64,000 bases of DNA from Croceicoccus gelatinilyticus (lineage in GTDB: Bacteria; Pseudomonadota; Alphaproteobacteria; Sphingomonadales; Sphingomonadaceae): positions 186,001 through 250,000 of the forward strand of contig NZ_JAHCBF010000003.1 in assembly GCF_018398395.1 (NCBI RefSeq), in the 5' to 3' direction. The position numbers and the translations under genes were made by a program. Below are positions 1-9,345 of the stretch, one piece after another. How positions within the stretch are numbered: position 1 is the first letter of the stretch; every line of letters begins with the position of its first letter. The notes under the pieces were generated by a model. It searched no databases. It had not been told where the DNA came from and saw only the letters and a program-made list of their open reading frames with translations.

Positions 1-1
1 C

Positions 2-817
2 CTCGCGCTGATCGGCCTGCTCGCATCGGATAACGGCATGATCACCCAGTCATTCCGCCTCGCACTGATGGCCAATGCGATGATCGTGCTGGGCTGTGCC
101 GCCGTCCTGGGTGCAGCCGCGCGCCTCAACCGGGCCGAGGCGGAGCAGGCGGCGATGCTGGAACAACTGCGCCGCACCGCGGACGAGAAAGAGACGCTGC
201 TGCGCGAGATTTATCACCGCGTGAAGAACAACCTGCAGCGTATCGACGCTTTGCTCGCGTTTGAAAAATCGCGCCTGCCCGACGGATATGCGCACCACGC
301 GCTTGACGCCATGTCCGCCCGCGTCCGCGCATTGGCAACGGTGCACCAGATGCTGCTGGCGTCCAATTCGTTCTCGCGGATCAGCCTTTCCGACTATCTC
401 GGCCGGTTGACCGACAATATCGCACAGGCCCACGGGCTTGAGGAAAGCGACGTCAATCTGGAATGCCGGTCGGCCACGATGGTCGTCGATTTCGAAGCGG
501 CGAATGCCATCGGACTGCTGGTGAACGAGCTTTTGATCAACGCGATCGTCCATGCCTTCCCGATTGGTGTTTCGGGAACGATCCGCGTAGACTGCCGCGA
601 ACTGGATGAAGAGTGGTGCCGCCTGACCGTGGCCGATGACGGATCGACGGTTTCCGGCTTTGACCCTAACCGCCTGGACAAGGGCGGCGTGGGATCGCGC
701 ATCGTGAGGGCGCTTGTAAAACAGCTTAAGGGAGAGATCAGTGTCACAGACGACAACGGGACCACCGTCACCATCGACTTCCCCCGCAAATCGCTTGAAA
801 ACCCACACCTTGGATAG
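2..817 (+). CDS. Sensor histidine kinase, HisKA_2 family (5' truncated)
   Basis: C-terminal part of a histidine kinase; the reading frame is open back to the first bases of the window, so the true start lies upstream. A hydrophobic stretch (about residues 5-28 from the Met at 38) is the last visible membrane helix, followed by a coiled linker and a HisKA_2 phosphoacceptor block (REIYHRVKNNLQR, phosphorylated His expected). The N box of the ATPase domain is clear (GLLVNELLINAIVHAF). The G1 box is degenerate: DDGST replaces the usual DxGxG. The last 77 bases overlap the following response regulator, which suggests a translationally coupled pair. Stimulus unknown. Confidence 0.85.
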   Translation, partial: LALIGLLASDNGMITQSFRLALMANAMIVLGCAAVLGAAARLNRAEAEQAAMLEQLRRTADEKETLLREIYHRVKNNLQRIDALLAFEKSRLPDGYAHHALDAMSARVRALATVHQMLLASNSFSRISLSDYLGRLTDNIAQAHGLEESDVNLECRSATMVVDFEAANAIGLLVNELLINAIVHAFPIGVSGTIRVDCRELDEEWCRLTVADDGSTVSGFDPNRLDKGGVGSRIVRALVKQLKGEISVTDDNGTTVTIDFPRKSLENPHLG

Positions 818-1169
818 ACCGCGCCGCATCGTCATCGTCGATGATGACGTGCTGATTTCGGAATACCTTCAGGATCTTTGTGTCTTTCACGGGTCCGATG
901 TCGTGGGCATGGCGCACGATGCCGACAGCGCGGAAGAAACGATCCTCGCCGTCAAACCCGACTTCGTCCTGATGGACCTACGCCTTGGCGGCCCGCGCGA
1001 TGGGGTGGACGTGGCCGAAGTGATCCACCGCGAACTGCCCGATACCAAGATCGTCTTCATCACCGGTTCTAACGAGCCGAAGTCGATGGACCGCATCGCC
1101 AGCGACCATCCGCATCACGTTCTGGTCAAGCCGATCTCTCCGGCCGACTTGCGCAAGGCGCTCGCCTGA
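741..1169 (+). CDS. CheY-like single-domain response regulator
   Basis: Receiver domain without an output domain, 142 aa. The acidic pocket (VDDD near residue 33), phosphoacceptor Asp79 in VLMDLRLGG and conserved Lys in LVKPIS are all present. I chose the GTG at 741 because a GGGAG ribosome site lies about 6 bases upstream; the next candidates have none. The gene overlaps the 3' end of the histidine kinase by 77 bases in another frame, so the first 25 residues are low-complexity Ser/Thr/Pro sequence. Probably the direct phosphorylation target of that kinase. Confidence 0.85.
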   Translation: MSQTTTGPPSPSTSPANRLKTHTLDRPRRIVIVDDDVLISEYLQDLCVFHGSDVVGMAHDADSAEETILAVKPDFVLMDLRLGGPRDGVDVAEVIHRELPDTKIVFITGSNEPKSMDRIASDHPHHVLVKPISPADLRKALA

Positions 1170-1283
1170 TCGCCCCTTTGGGTCCCTCACCCAGCATAGC
1201 GCCTGATCGCCCGCATCTTCGGGCACGCCTTCCCCCACTTCGTGTTATGAAAGAATCGGCACGCGGGCGATTGCCCCGAACCG

Positions 1284-1297
1284 GTTACAATTGTAAC
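1284..1297. promoter_or_regulatory. 14-bp perfect palindrome upstream of ald
   Basis: GTTACAATTGTAAC is fully symmetric and lies 57 bases before the ald start codon, in an otherwise GC-rich gap. This is a plausible operator. An 11-base word from its right half (ATTGTAACGAA) recurs at 54369-54379 upstream of a UrcA-family gene. The binding protein is unknown. Confidence 0.45.
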
Positions 1298-1354
1298 GAA
1301 CCCGCGAAATCGTATGCCGGGCCATGATCCCGGTCTTCGCGCGAAGGAGCGACA

Positions 1355-2479
1355 ATGCGCATCGGCTGTCCCAGGGAAATCAAGAACCACGAATATCGCG
1401 TCGGCCTCACGCCCGAGAGCGTGAACGAACTGGTCGCCCACGGGCACGAGGTCTGGATCGAGAGCGGTGCAGGGCTCGGCATCGATGCCAAGGACGCCGA
1501 CTATGTCGAGGCGGGTGCCAAGATCGTCGGCGGCCCCGACCCGATCTTTGCCGAGTGTGAGATGGTCGTGAAGGTCAAGGAACCGCAAGCCGTCGAACGT
1601 GCGAAGCTGCGCGAGGGACAAGTGCTATACACCTATCTCCACCTCGCCCCCGATCCGGAACAGACCGCCGATCTGGTGAAGTCGGGCGTAACCGCTATCG
1701 CCTATGAAACCGTCACCGGCCCGGGCGGCACGCTGCCGCTGCTCAAGCCCATGAGCCAGGTTGCCGGCCGGATGAGCGTGCAGGCAGGCGCAACCGCGCT
1801 CGAAAAGGCGCATGGCGGGCGCGGCGTGCTGCTGGGCGGCGTGCCGGGCGTCATGCCGGGCAAAGTCACCGTCATCGGCGGCGGCGTGGTCGGCTGGAAC
1901 GCGGCGCAGATGGCCGTCGGCCTTGGCGCGGACGTCACCATCCTCGACCGCAGCCCCGAACAGCTCGAACGGCTTGGCATGTACTTCGAAAGCCGCGCCA
2001 AGACGCGCTTTTCGAACAAGGCGAACCTGCACGAAGCGGTGTGCGAGGCAGACCTCGTCATCGGCGCAGTGCTGATTCCCGGCGCTGCCGCACCCAAGCT
2101 GGTCAGCCGCGAGATGCTGGGCGACATGAAGAAGGGCGCGGTCCTTGTCGACGTGGCGATCGACCAGGGCGGTTGCTTCGAAACCAGCCACCCGACCACG
2201 CACGACGACCCGACTTTCGTGGTCGACGGCATCGTCCACTACTGCGTCGCCAACATGCCCGGCGCGGTCGCGCGGACCAGCACTTACGCGCTCAACAACG
2301 TGACCCTGCCCCACGCGCTGGCCATTGCCGACAAGGGCTGGGAACAGGCGATGCGCGACAACCCGCACCTTGCCGAGGGGCTGAACGTCCACAAGGGCGA
2401 AGTGACCTATGAAGCGGTCGCGCGGGAACTGGGATACGGCTACCGTCCGGTGCCCGACGTACTGGGTATTTCCACCTAG
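1355..2479 (+). CDS. ald: Alanine dehydrogenase
   Basis: NAD-dependent L-alanine dehydrogenase (L-alanine + NAD+ + H2O to pyruvate + NH3 + NADH), cytoplasmic. At 374 aa it has the family's full length. The N terminus [20 protein letters not shown] is the family signature, the Rossmann motif [12 protein letters not shown] lies near residues 171-182, and the conserved [16 protein letters not shown] segment is intact. An AAGGAG ribosome site sits 5 bases before the ATG. It stands alone, with a palindromic candidate operator upstream. Confidence 0.97.
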   Translation: MRIGCPREIKNHEYRVGLTPESVNELVAHGHEVWIESGAGLGIDAKDADYVEAGAKIVGGPDPIFAECEMVVKVKEPQAVERAKLREGQVLYTYLHLAPDPEQTADLVKSGVTAIAYETVTGPGGTLPLLKPMSQVAGRMSVQAGATALEKAHGGRGVLLGGVPGVMPGKVTVIGGGVVGWNAAQMAVGLGADVTILDRSPEQLERLGMYFESRAKTRFSNKANLHEAVCEADLVIGAVLIPGAAAPKLVSREMLGDMKKGAVLVDVAIDQGGCFETSHPTTHDDPTFVVDGIVHYCVANMPGAVARTSTYALNNVTLPHALAIADKGWEQAMRDNPHLAEGLNVHKGEVTYEAVARELGYGYRPVPDVLGIST

Positions 2480-2537
2480 GAAATCGTTTCACGGCCATTA
2501 ACCAGACATCAAGCCATCCCTGCCATCGTGCAGGGCG

Positions 2538-4286
2538 ATGGTGGGATGGCCTTACAGATTTCTGGCAGCCTTGATGCTGCTGGGCGCTTTGCTGGTGCCG
2601 CAAACGGCGGCGGCGGCTCCGGCCGTGCGCGCAAGCTGTTTCGCGGCCACCGGGCTGGTGCAAACCGTCGATCACCCGCGCCTTCCCGCCCGTGCAGACT
2701 GGATCTGCAATGGCCGCAATCCGCAAAATACGCCGCAAGTGAGCTGGGTGTTCTTCACGCCGGACGACTTTGCGAACAAGGGCCTGAAGCCCAGCCACTT
2801 CGTCACCGACATCGCGCGGTTCGATCGAATCAGCCTGATCGTCATGGACGCCAGCGGGCCGCTGCGGTCGCGCACTTATTCGATGGAAGACGTCGGCCAT
2901 TTCGTGAACGGCCCGAAATTCGCCCTGCCCCTGCCCGACATGCAGGGGGCAACGGGGCTTGTCGTGGCGATCGAAAAGCCTTGGTCGGGCGTCATCGCCT
3001 CTCGCGCCTCGCTTCAGGTACAGCAGACGCCGACCGATGCCTTGGGGTGGAGCGACGATGCCATGCTGGCCATCGCGCTTCTGCTGGGCATGATGCTCAC
3101 TCCGCTGCTGTACCACGCGGTGTTCCACCGTATCCTGCGTGAAGGGTATGTCCTGTGGCAGATCGCCTCGGCAACCAGCATCATCGCGCTGATCACCATT
3201 CACAGCGGCCTGATCCATCACCTCATCGGCATCGGCATGGAAACCACGATCCAGCTTTCCATGCTGGCCTTGATGGTGCCGATGGTCTTTTCCAGCGGAT
3301 TCCTGCTCAGCTATCTTGAGGTGGAGGCCATTCCCGAAGGAATGCGCAAGCTGCTCAAGTCGGTGGTCATCGCGGCGGGGCTGACACTGACTTTCATCGC
3401 GCTGCCGTTGGCGTTCCTGCGTCCTCTCACGGCAATCGCATTCCTGCTCATCCCGATTCCGCTTGCAGCCGTTGCCATTGCCTCCGCCGCCATGGCGATC
3501 CGGTCGGGTCGCCGGATCGCATGGGCACAGCTGTGCAGCTGGGCCGCGTTGTCGCTGGCCTATCTTTTCAACGCCGTGCGCGGCTTTGGCCTGGTGATGG
3601 GTGACGGGTGGGTCGATGTCGGCTTCGTCGGCGCGATCACCCTGCATGTCGCGGTGGGCGTCTTCGCCGTGCTCTATCGTGTCGACATCATGCGCAAGGA
3701 GCGCGAGCGCGTGAACGCGCGCCTCGACGCGCTGACCAATCTTATCGACCTCGACCCGCTGACCGGCATCTTCAACCGCCGCGCTTTCGAACAGCGTTTC
3801 GTCGAACTGCGCTCGGACGGTTTCCACGCGCTGGCCGTGGTCGATCTCGATCACTTCAAGCGGATCAACGACAAGTTCGGCCACGCCACCGGCGACCGCG
3901 TGCTGCAGGAAGTCGCGGCTGTACTGGCCGGCGACAAGGATGCCATCGGCTTCCGCATGGGCGGCGAGGAATTCGTCGTGATGATGCGCGGCAGCCAGAT
4001 CCAGCAGCGCGCCGAACAGCTGCGCCGGGCCATCACGATCCGCATCGCCAACGAGGTCGAGGGGATCGACGCCCCGGTCACGGCCTCTATGGGTCTGATC
4101 GAAAGTCCGCCGGGCGGCGCATCGTCCATGCGTCAGCTTTACAGCCACGCCGACCGCCTGCTTTACGAAGCCAAGTATTCGGGCCGAAACCGCCTGATCA
4201 GCGAGCGTATCCAGATCTTCGAGCCGCCTTCGCGCGAACGCCGCATGAAGGACCGCCGCAACGCCGACCGCCGCGCCGAGGGTTAG
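2538..4286 (+). CDS. Membrane-bound diguanylate cyclase (7TM-GGDEF)
   Basis: 582 aa. A cleavable-looking N-terminal signal (MVGWPYRFLAALMLLG to about residue 26) precedes a periplasmic region of about 150 residues, then about seven membrane helices (residues 175-385), in the manner of 7TMR-DISM sensors. The GGDEF domain covers about 405-555 with an intact MGGEEF active site, so it should make c-di-GMP from 2 GTP. The RxxD inhibitory site is not conserved (DKDA at that position), which predicts no product inhibition. The C terminus is basic (RRMKDRRNADRR). Its stop codon interlocks with that of the convergent thioesterase at TTAG 4283-4286. Confidence 0.9.
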   Translation: MVGWPYRFLAALMLLGALLVPQTAAAAPAVRASCFAATGLVQTVDHPRLPARADWICNGRNPQNTPQVSWVFFTPDDFANKGLKPSHFVTDIARFDRISLIVMDASGPLRSRTYSMEDVGHFVNGPKFALPLPDMQGATGLVVAIEKPWSGVIASRASLQVQQTPTDALGWSDDAMLAIALLLGMMLTPLLYHAVFHRILREGYVLWQIASATSIIALITIHSGLIHHLIGIGMETTIQLSMLALMVPMVFSSGFLLSYLEVEAIPEGMRKLLKSVVIAAGLTLTFIALPLAFLRPLTAIAFLLIPIPLAAVAIASAAMAIRSGRRIAWAQLCSWAALSLAYLFNAVRGFGLVMGDGWVDVGFVGAITLHVAVGVFAVLYRVDIMRKERERVNARLDALTNLIDLDPLTGIFNRRAFEQRFVELRSDGFHALAVVDLDHFKRINDKFGHATGDRVLQEVAAVLAGDKDAIGFRMGGEEFVVMMRGSQIQQRAEQLRRAITIRIANEVEGIDAPVTASMGLIESPPGGASSMRQLYSHADRLLYEAKYSGRNRLISERIQIFEPPSRERRMKDRRNADRRAEG

Positions 4287-4711
4287 TCCCCGATATTGAT
4301 AAAGGCCCGCGCCACGTCTGCGGGCACGCGGGCAAGGCGGCCCGTGTCCTTCTGGATCATCGCCCAGTTCGACCGCACCGAAACGATGGGCCTGCCCACC
4401 GGCTCACCATCTTCCTCGCGCCAGAAGTCGATCAGGCGTTCGAAGCGCGCACCAGTGGGCGGTTTCTCGATGCGGGTCTCGGCGATCACGCTCTCACCCT
4501 CGCCCACGTTGCCGCGGTAATCGATCTCGTGCCGTGTCACGACCCACAGGTACGCATCGACATGGGCGGGGTCGGCGACCTTTTCCCAATGCTCGATCGC
4601 GATGTCCTGCGCCCAATTGAGCCAATTGGCGTTGTTCACGTGGCCCATGAAGTCGATGACGTCGGCATCTGCCGTGAATGTCATGCGGTATGAAGAAACC
4701 GGATCAGGCAT
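4283..4711 (-). CDS. Acyl-CoA thioesterase, hotdog fold (4HBT family)
   Basis: 142 aa with the start at the Met of MPDPVSSYRMTF; a longer in-frame extension to 4843 would lie inside the upstream gene and is unlikely. The 4HBT signature FMGHVNNANWLNW and the R-H-E-I-D-Y segment are clear. It probably hydrolyses an acyl-CoA; substrate not predictable. The ATG overlaps the stop of the DUF2939 gene in the word ATGCCTGA, so the two are translationally coupled. Third gene of the operon ptrB-DUF2939-thioesterase. Confidence 0.85.
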   Translation of the reverse strand: MPDPVSSYRMTFTADADVIDFMGHVNNANWLNWAQDIAIEHWEKVADPAHVDAYLWVVTRHEIDYRGNVGEGESVIAETRIEKPPTGARFERLIDFWREEDGEPVGRPIVSVRSNWAMIQKDTGRLARVPADVARAFINIGD

Positions 4712-5201
4712 TGTCGAGATCGACCCCCACGAGTTTCCAGCCAAGCCCGTCGCGCCGGAATACCAGCGCGCCGCTGCCTTCTTCTGCGGCGAGGCGGAAT
4801 GAATTGAAGCCCCCGCGCTCGAACCGCCATGCAACCGGCTCACGCTCGCTTTCCCGGCGCGAGATGACGAGACCCGCCGCCTGTCCGGTGCGGATCATCT
4901 GCGCCACCGTTTCGGGCGTGACCACGGTGTCGACCACGACGCCGGTGCCGGCCTTCGCCAGTTTCGAGCCGAGCGAACCCAGCGGACCGCCGCGATCGGC
5001 AGCCTCGGTCTCGATCCGGTTCTCGATCTGACTCTTCAGCGAGTCACGAAACGCCGGGAAATCGACGCGTCCTTCCAGCCGCGCGACATCGCCATCGCGC
5101 GCGGCCTGGCGCAGATCGTGCGCGGCATAGAACTGCGATCCGAAGAACCAGATGCCGAAGACGATGGCGGCCAGGAACAGCCAGCCGAAAAGCTTCTTCA
5201 T
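4704..5201 (-). CDS. DUF2939 family membrane-anchored protein
   Basis: 165 aa. One N-terminal membrane anchor (MKKLFGWLFLAAIVFGIWFFG) is followed by the DUF2939 pattern: ADHDLRQAARDGDVARL-like helix, then FPAFRDSLKSQIENRI. Biochemical function is unknown for this family, which is common in sphingomonads. The start codon overlaps the ptrB stop as ATGA (5201-5198) and the stop overlaps the thioesterase start. The soluble domain should lie in the periplasm. Confidence 0.8.
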   Translation of the reverse strand: MKKLFGWLFLAAIVFGIWFFGSQFYAAHDLRQAARDGDVARLEGRVDFPAFRDSLKSQIENRIETEAADRGGPLGSLGSKLAKAGTGVVVDTVVTPETVAQMIRTGQAAGLVISRRESEREPVAWRFERGGFNSFRLAAEEGSGALVFRRDGLGWKLVGVDLDNA

Positions 5202-7300
5202 GCGCGTTCAGCCATGCCCAGCTGCCACAACAGGAAGGCATATTCCTCGGCCACTTCGCGTAGGCCTTCGAACCGGCCCGACTTGCCGCCGTGGCCTGCG
5301 CCCATGTTCATCTTGAGCAGAAGCTCGTTGTCGTCGGTCTTCATCTCGCGCAAACGCGCGACCCACTTGGTCGGCTCCCAGTAAGTCACGCGCGGATCGT
5401 TCAGCCCGCCCGTCACCAGCATCGGCGGATAGTCCTTGGCCGCGACCTGGTCATAGGGACTATAGCTGCGGATCAGTTCGAACGCGGCCTTGTCCTCGAT
5501 CGGGTTGCCCCATTCGGGCCATTCACCCGGCGTCAGCGGCAGCGAGGCGTCGAGCATCGTGTTCAGCACGTCGACGAACGGCACTTGCGCCACGACCGCG
5601 CCCCACAGGTCGGGATCGGAATTGACGATCGCGCCCATCAGCTCACCGCCCGCCGAACCGCCCGAGGCGGTGATGCGGCCCTTCGCGCTATAGCCCTTGG
5701 CGATCAGACCGTTGGCCACGTCCACGAAGTCGTTGAACGTATTGGTCCGCTTGGTCAGCTTGCCATCCAGATACCACTGGCGGCCCAGATCGTCGCCGCC
5801 GCGGATCTGCGCCACGGCATAGATGAAGCCGCGATCGACAAGGCTTAGCCGTCCGGTCGAGAAATAGGGCGTCATCGCGATGCCGTATGCGCCATAGGCG
5901 TAAAGGTGCAGCGGCGCGCTGCCGTCCATCGGCGTGTCGGAGCGCATCATCAGCGATACGGGAACCTCGGTCCCGTCGCGCGCAGTGATCATCACACGCT
6001 CGGTCCGGTACTGCGAGGCATCGTAGCCCGAAGGGATTTCCTGCACCTTCAGCGTTTCGAGCGTCTTTGCCTTCGGATCGTATTCGAAGACCGTGCTGGG
6101 CGTGACCATCGAGAAATACCCGAGCTGCAGAAGCTGGGTATCGTACTCGGGATTGTTGCCGAGGCTGGCGGTATAGCTCGCCTCGGGGAATGCGATCGCC
6201 TCGAACTCGGTCGGCGTGTCGTAGGACCGCAGCTGCACCTGATCGAGGCCCTGCAGGCGCCCTTCGGTGACGAAGAAGTCCTTGAACAGCTCGAATCCGG
6301 TCAGGTAAAATTCGTCCGACCCCGCGATCACCGTCTCCCAGTCACCCGGTGCGGACAGCTTTGCGCGGGCAAGGCGGAAGTTTATGTGATCGTCGTTGGC
6401 GTGGACGTAGACGTCATCGCCCGCGACATCGATGTCGTACTCAACACCCGTCTTGCGCGGTTTGACGAGGATGGGCTCTGCCAGCGGATCGGCGGCGGGC
6501 ACCATGCGCACTTCGCTGGTTTCGTGGTCCGACGTGCCGATCAGCAGCCACTTTTCGTCCGAAGACAGGCTGGACCCGACGCGGAAGCCCTCGTCATCCT
6601 CGTGGAACAGTTCGACATCGTCCGACAGCGGCTTGCCCAGCCAGTGGAGCCGCGCATTGTCGGTGCGCCAGTTCTCGTTCGCCAGCGAATAGACAACGCC
6701 GGTATCGCCCGCGACCCAGACCAGCGAGCCCAGCGTGCCGGGGATCGTGTCGGGCAGAATTTCGCCGGTGGCGAGGTCCTTGAACTTCGCCTCGAACCGT
6801 TCGGACCCGTTGGTGTCGACCGAATAGGCCAGCTTCGTCCCGTCCTGGCTGACCGAGAACGAGCCCAGCTTGAAGTATTCGTGCCCCTCGGCCAGCACGC
6901 TCTCGTCCAGCATGAGCTGCTTGCCTTCAGTCCCGTCGCGGCCACCCGCGGCAGGCTTGCGCCACCACTGCTTGTACTGCGCGCCCGCTTCGTATTCGAC
7001 CCAGTAATACCAGTCGCCGTCCTTCGTCGGGACCGAGCTGTCGTCTTCCTTGATGCGCCCGCGCATTTCGGCAAACAGCGTGTCGATCAGCCCTTCGAAC
7101 GGCTTCATCCGCGTTTCGAACCACGCGTTCTCGGCCTTCAGGTGATCGAGGATTTCCTGGTCCGCCACGTTCGGATAGCCGGCATCGCGCAGCCACGCAT
7201 AAGGATCCTCCACGGTAATGCCGTGGTGGCTGAAGCTGTGGGCGCGTTTTTCGGCGATCGGCGGAGCGATGGGGGCGGTTGCTGGCAAGCTGTCGTTCAA
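5198..7300 (-). CDS. ptrB: Oligopeptidase B (S9A serine peptidase)
   Basis: 700 aa, normal for oligopeptidase B, which cleaves short peptides after Lys/Arg in the cytoplasm. The N terminus has the family block HHGITVEDPYAWLRD; a seven-bladed propeller fills the middle. The catalytic triad is readable: Ser549 in GGSAGGELMG, Asp635 in GGLNDPRVTYWEP and His670 in GAGHGGKSGR. The start is a TTG with GAGGA about 9 bases upstream; there is no ATG nearby. First gene of a three-gene minus-strand operon, divergent from another peptidase gene. Confidence 0.93.
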   Translation of the reverse strand: MNDSLPATAPIAPPIAEKRAHSFSHHGITVEDPYAWLRDAGYPNVADQEILDHLKAENAWFETRMKPFEGLIDTLFAEMRGRIKEDDSSVPTKDGDWYYWVEYEAGAQYKQWWRKPAAGGRDGTEGKQLMLDESVLAEGHEYFKLGSFSVSQDGTKLAYSVDTNGSERFEAKFKDLATGEILPDTIPGTLGSLVWVAGDTGVVYSLANENWRTDNARLHWLGKPLSDDVELFHEDDEGFRVGSSLSSDEKWLLIGTSDHETSEVRMVPAADPLAEPILVKPRKTGVEYDIDVAGDDVYVHANDDHINFRLARAKLSAPGDWETVIAGSDEFYLTGFELFKDFFVTEGRLQGLDQVQLRSYDTPTEFEAIAFPEASYTASLGNNPEYDTQLLQLGYFSMVTPSTVFEYDPKAKTLETLKVQEIPSGYDASQYRTERVMITARDGTEVPVSLMMRSDTPMDGSAPLHLYAYGAYGIAMTPYFSTGRLSLVDRGFIYAVAQIRGGDDLGRQWYLDGKLTKRTNTFNDFVDVANGLIAKGYSAKGRITASGGSAGGELMGAIVNSDPDLWGAVVAQVPFVDVLNTMLDASLPLTPGEWPEWGNPIEDKAAFELIRSYSPYDQVAAKDYPPMLVTGGLNDPRVTYWEPTKWVARLREMKTDDNELLLKMNMGAGHGGKSGRFEGLREVAEEYAFLLWQLGMAERA

Positions 7301-7502
7301 GGGTATCTGGTCCTCGGCATCACAAGTCGAAAGGTCGGGGGAACCTGAAATGGGGATGCGGCCCGCAATGGCAAAGGGGAACTTCGCTGGAAAGGCCGCC
7401 CCATGGGGCCTATGTTGCGCGCACGAGCCTTACAAGAGCCTTCGCATGAGCCATCTCAGGCGAGGGCCGGGCACACCAAATTCGAATACGAAAGACCACA
7501 CG

Positions 7503-9305
7503 ATGCTGATGCAGACCCACGAAGCCCGCCTCCACGCCCTGAGGGAGGAACTGAAGCGCCGCGATCTCACCGGATTCGTCATCCCGATCAGCGACGAACA
7601 CATGAGCGAATATGTCGGCGAATATGCCCAGCGCCTTGCGTGGCTGACCGGGTTCGGCGGCTCGGCAGGCATCGCGCTCGTCACGCTGGACCGCGCCGTG
7701 ATGTTCGTCGACGGCCGCTACACCCTGCAGGTGCGCGATCAGGTCGACGGCAAGTTCTGGGACTATGAAAGCATCCCCGACACCAGCCCTGCCGACTGGC
7801 TGCGCAAAAATGCCACCGAAAACGCGCGCATCGGGTTCGACCCGTGGCTCCATTCGCGCGGCTGGGCCAACGGCATGGCGGCGGCTCTGGCGAAGAAGGG
7901 CGGCACGCTGGTCGGCGTGGAAACTAACCCGATCGATTCGGTCTGGGAGGACCAGCCCGAACGCAGCAGCGCGCCCGCACGCCCGCATGACGAGGTCTAT
8001 ACGGGCCGTTCCAGCGCCGACAAGCGCGGCGCGATCGCTGAATGGCTGAAGGAAAACGAATACGACGCGACCGTGATCACCGCGCTCGATTCGATCGCGT
8101 GGCTGTTCAACATTCGCGGCTCTGACGTATCGCGCACGCCGGTCGCCTTGTCCTTTGCCGTCGTGCGCAGCGACGGAACGGCGGACCTGTTCATCGCGCC
8201 CGACAAGGTGACGCCCGAACTCATCGCCCACCTCGGCAATGCCGTCTCGGTGCGTGACCGCGATGCGTTCGAGGATGAACTGGCCGCGATGGGCGGCAAG
8301 ACCGTGGCCGTCGATCCCGACCGTTCGGTCGCCGCGATCTTCCGCGCGCTCGAGGATGCAGGCGCCACCGTCAAGGAAGAGCGTGATCCCGTCGTCCTGC
8401 CCAAGGCGATCAAGACCGATGCCGAACAGGCCGGCCACCGCGCCGCCCAGGCCCGCGACGGCGCGGCCATCGCCAAGTTCCTGCACTTCGTCGAAACCGA
8501 AGGCCCCAAGGGTGAGCTGACCGAACTTGCCGCCTCGGACAAGCTGGAGGCATTTCGCGCCGAAAGCGACAAGCTGACCGACCTGTCGTTCGACACGATC
8601 TCGGGCGCAGGCCCCAACGGCGCGGTCGTCCACTACCGCGTGAGCGAGGAGACCAACCGCACGCTTGAACCCAACAGCGTCTATCTCGTCGATTCGGGCG
8701 GCCAGTATCATGACGGCACGACCGACATCACCCGCACCGTCTGGGTCGGCCCCGACGCTCCGGGCGCCGAAGTGAAGGACCGCTTCACCCGCGTCCTCAA
8801 AGGCCACATCGCGCTCGCCATGGCGATCTTCCCCAAGGGCACTGTCGGCAGCCAATTGGACACGCTGGCGCGCCAGTTCCTGTGGCAGGCGGGGATCGAC
8901 TATGCCCACGGCACCGGCCACGGCGTCGGCGCCTATCTTGGCGTCCACGAAGGCCCGCAGAACGTGGGCAAGAGCCGCGGCGCCAAGGAACAGGCTCTGC
9001 TTCCGGGCATGATCCTCTCGAACGAGCCGGGTTACTACAAGGCCGGCGAATACGGCATCCGGATCGAGAACCTCGTGCTGGTCCACAATGTCGAGATCGC
9101 GGGCGCGGAACTGGAACCGATGGGTTTCGAGACCCTGACTTTCGCCCCGATCGACCGCCGCCTGACCGATGTCGCGATGCTTTCGGAGGCGGAGCTGGAA
9201 TGGCTAAACGCCTACCATGCCAAGGTTCTCGAAGTCGTCGGCCCGCAGCTTGAGGGCGAGCGTCTGGAGTGGCTGAAGGCCCAGTGCGCACCGCTTTCGG
9301 CCTGA
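7503..9305 (+). CDS. pepP: Xaa-Pro aminopeptidase (aminopeptidase P, M24B)
   Basis: 600 aa, matching the long three-domain (eukaryote-like) aminopeptidase P. It removes an N-terminal residue preceding proline and needs two metal ions. Metal ligands in the C-terminal pita-bread domain are visible: Asp in LVDSGGQYHDGTTDITRT (two Asp), His in HGTGHGVGAYLGVHE, Glu in SNEPGYY and Glu in GIRIENL. I chose the ATG at 7503 because homology begins at MLMQTHEARLHALREEL; the frame is open further upstream but not protein-like. Divergent from ptrB across a roughly 200-base gap. The symbol is by function only. Confidence 0.92.
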   Translation: MLMQTHEARLHALREELKRRDLTGFVIPISDEHMSEYVGEYAQRLAWLTGFGGSAGIALVTLDRAVMFVDGRYTLQVRDQVDGKFWDYESIPDTSPADWLRKNATENARIGFDPWLHSRGWANGMAAALAKKGGTLVGVETNPIDSVWEDQPERSSAPARPHDEVYTGRSSADKRGAIAEWLKENEYDATVITALDSIAWLFNIRGSDVSRTPVALSFAVVRSDGTADLFIAPDKVTPELIAHLGNAVSVRDRDAFEDELAAMGGKTVAVDPDRSVAAIFRALEDAGATVKEERDPVVLPKAIKTDAEQAGHRAAQARDGAAIAKFLHFVETEGPKGELTELAASDKLEAFRAESDKLTDLSFDTISGAGPNGAVVHYRVSEETNRTLEPNSVYLVDSGGQYHDGTTDITRTVWVGPDAPGAEVKDRFTRVLKGHIALAMAIFPKGTVGSQLDTLARQFLWQAGIDYAHGTGHGVGAYLGVHEGPQNVGKSRGAKEQALLPGMILSNEPGYYKAGEYGIRIENLVLVHNVEIAGAELEPMGFETLTFAPIDRRLTDVAMLSEAELEWLNAYHAKVLEVVGPQLEGERLEWLKAQCAPLSA

Positions 9306-9322
9306 ATCCGGCCCATCAGCTT

Positions 9323-9345
9323 GAGGGGGCATTAACGGCCCCCTC
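9323..9345 (+). terminator. Hairpin after aminopeptidase P
   Basis: GAGGGGGC and GCCCCCTC form a perfect 8-bp GC-rich stem around a 7-base loop, 18 bases after the stop codon. There is no clear T-run, so it may be an attenuating or RNA-stabilising hairpin rather than a strong intrinsic terminator. Confidence 0.5.

Noticed and set aside
2292-4148. 618-codon minus-strand frame opposite ald end and the diguanylate cyclase
   Set aside because: It crosses two well-supported plus-strand genes and its composition is typical of an antisense shadow (His/Arg/Asp-rich).
7398-7409. 12-bp palindrome GCCCCATGGGGC between ptrB and aminopeptidase P
   Set aside because: Symmetric but pure GC/ATG composition expected often at this GC content, and no second site or promoter position supports it.
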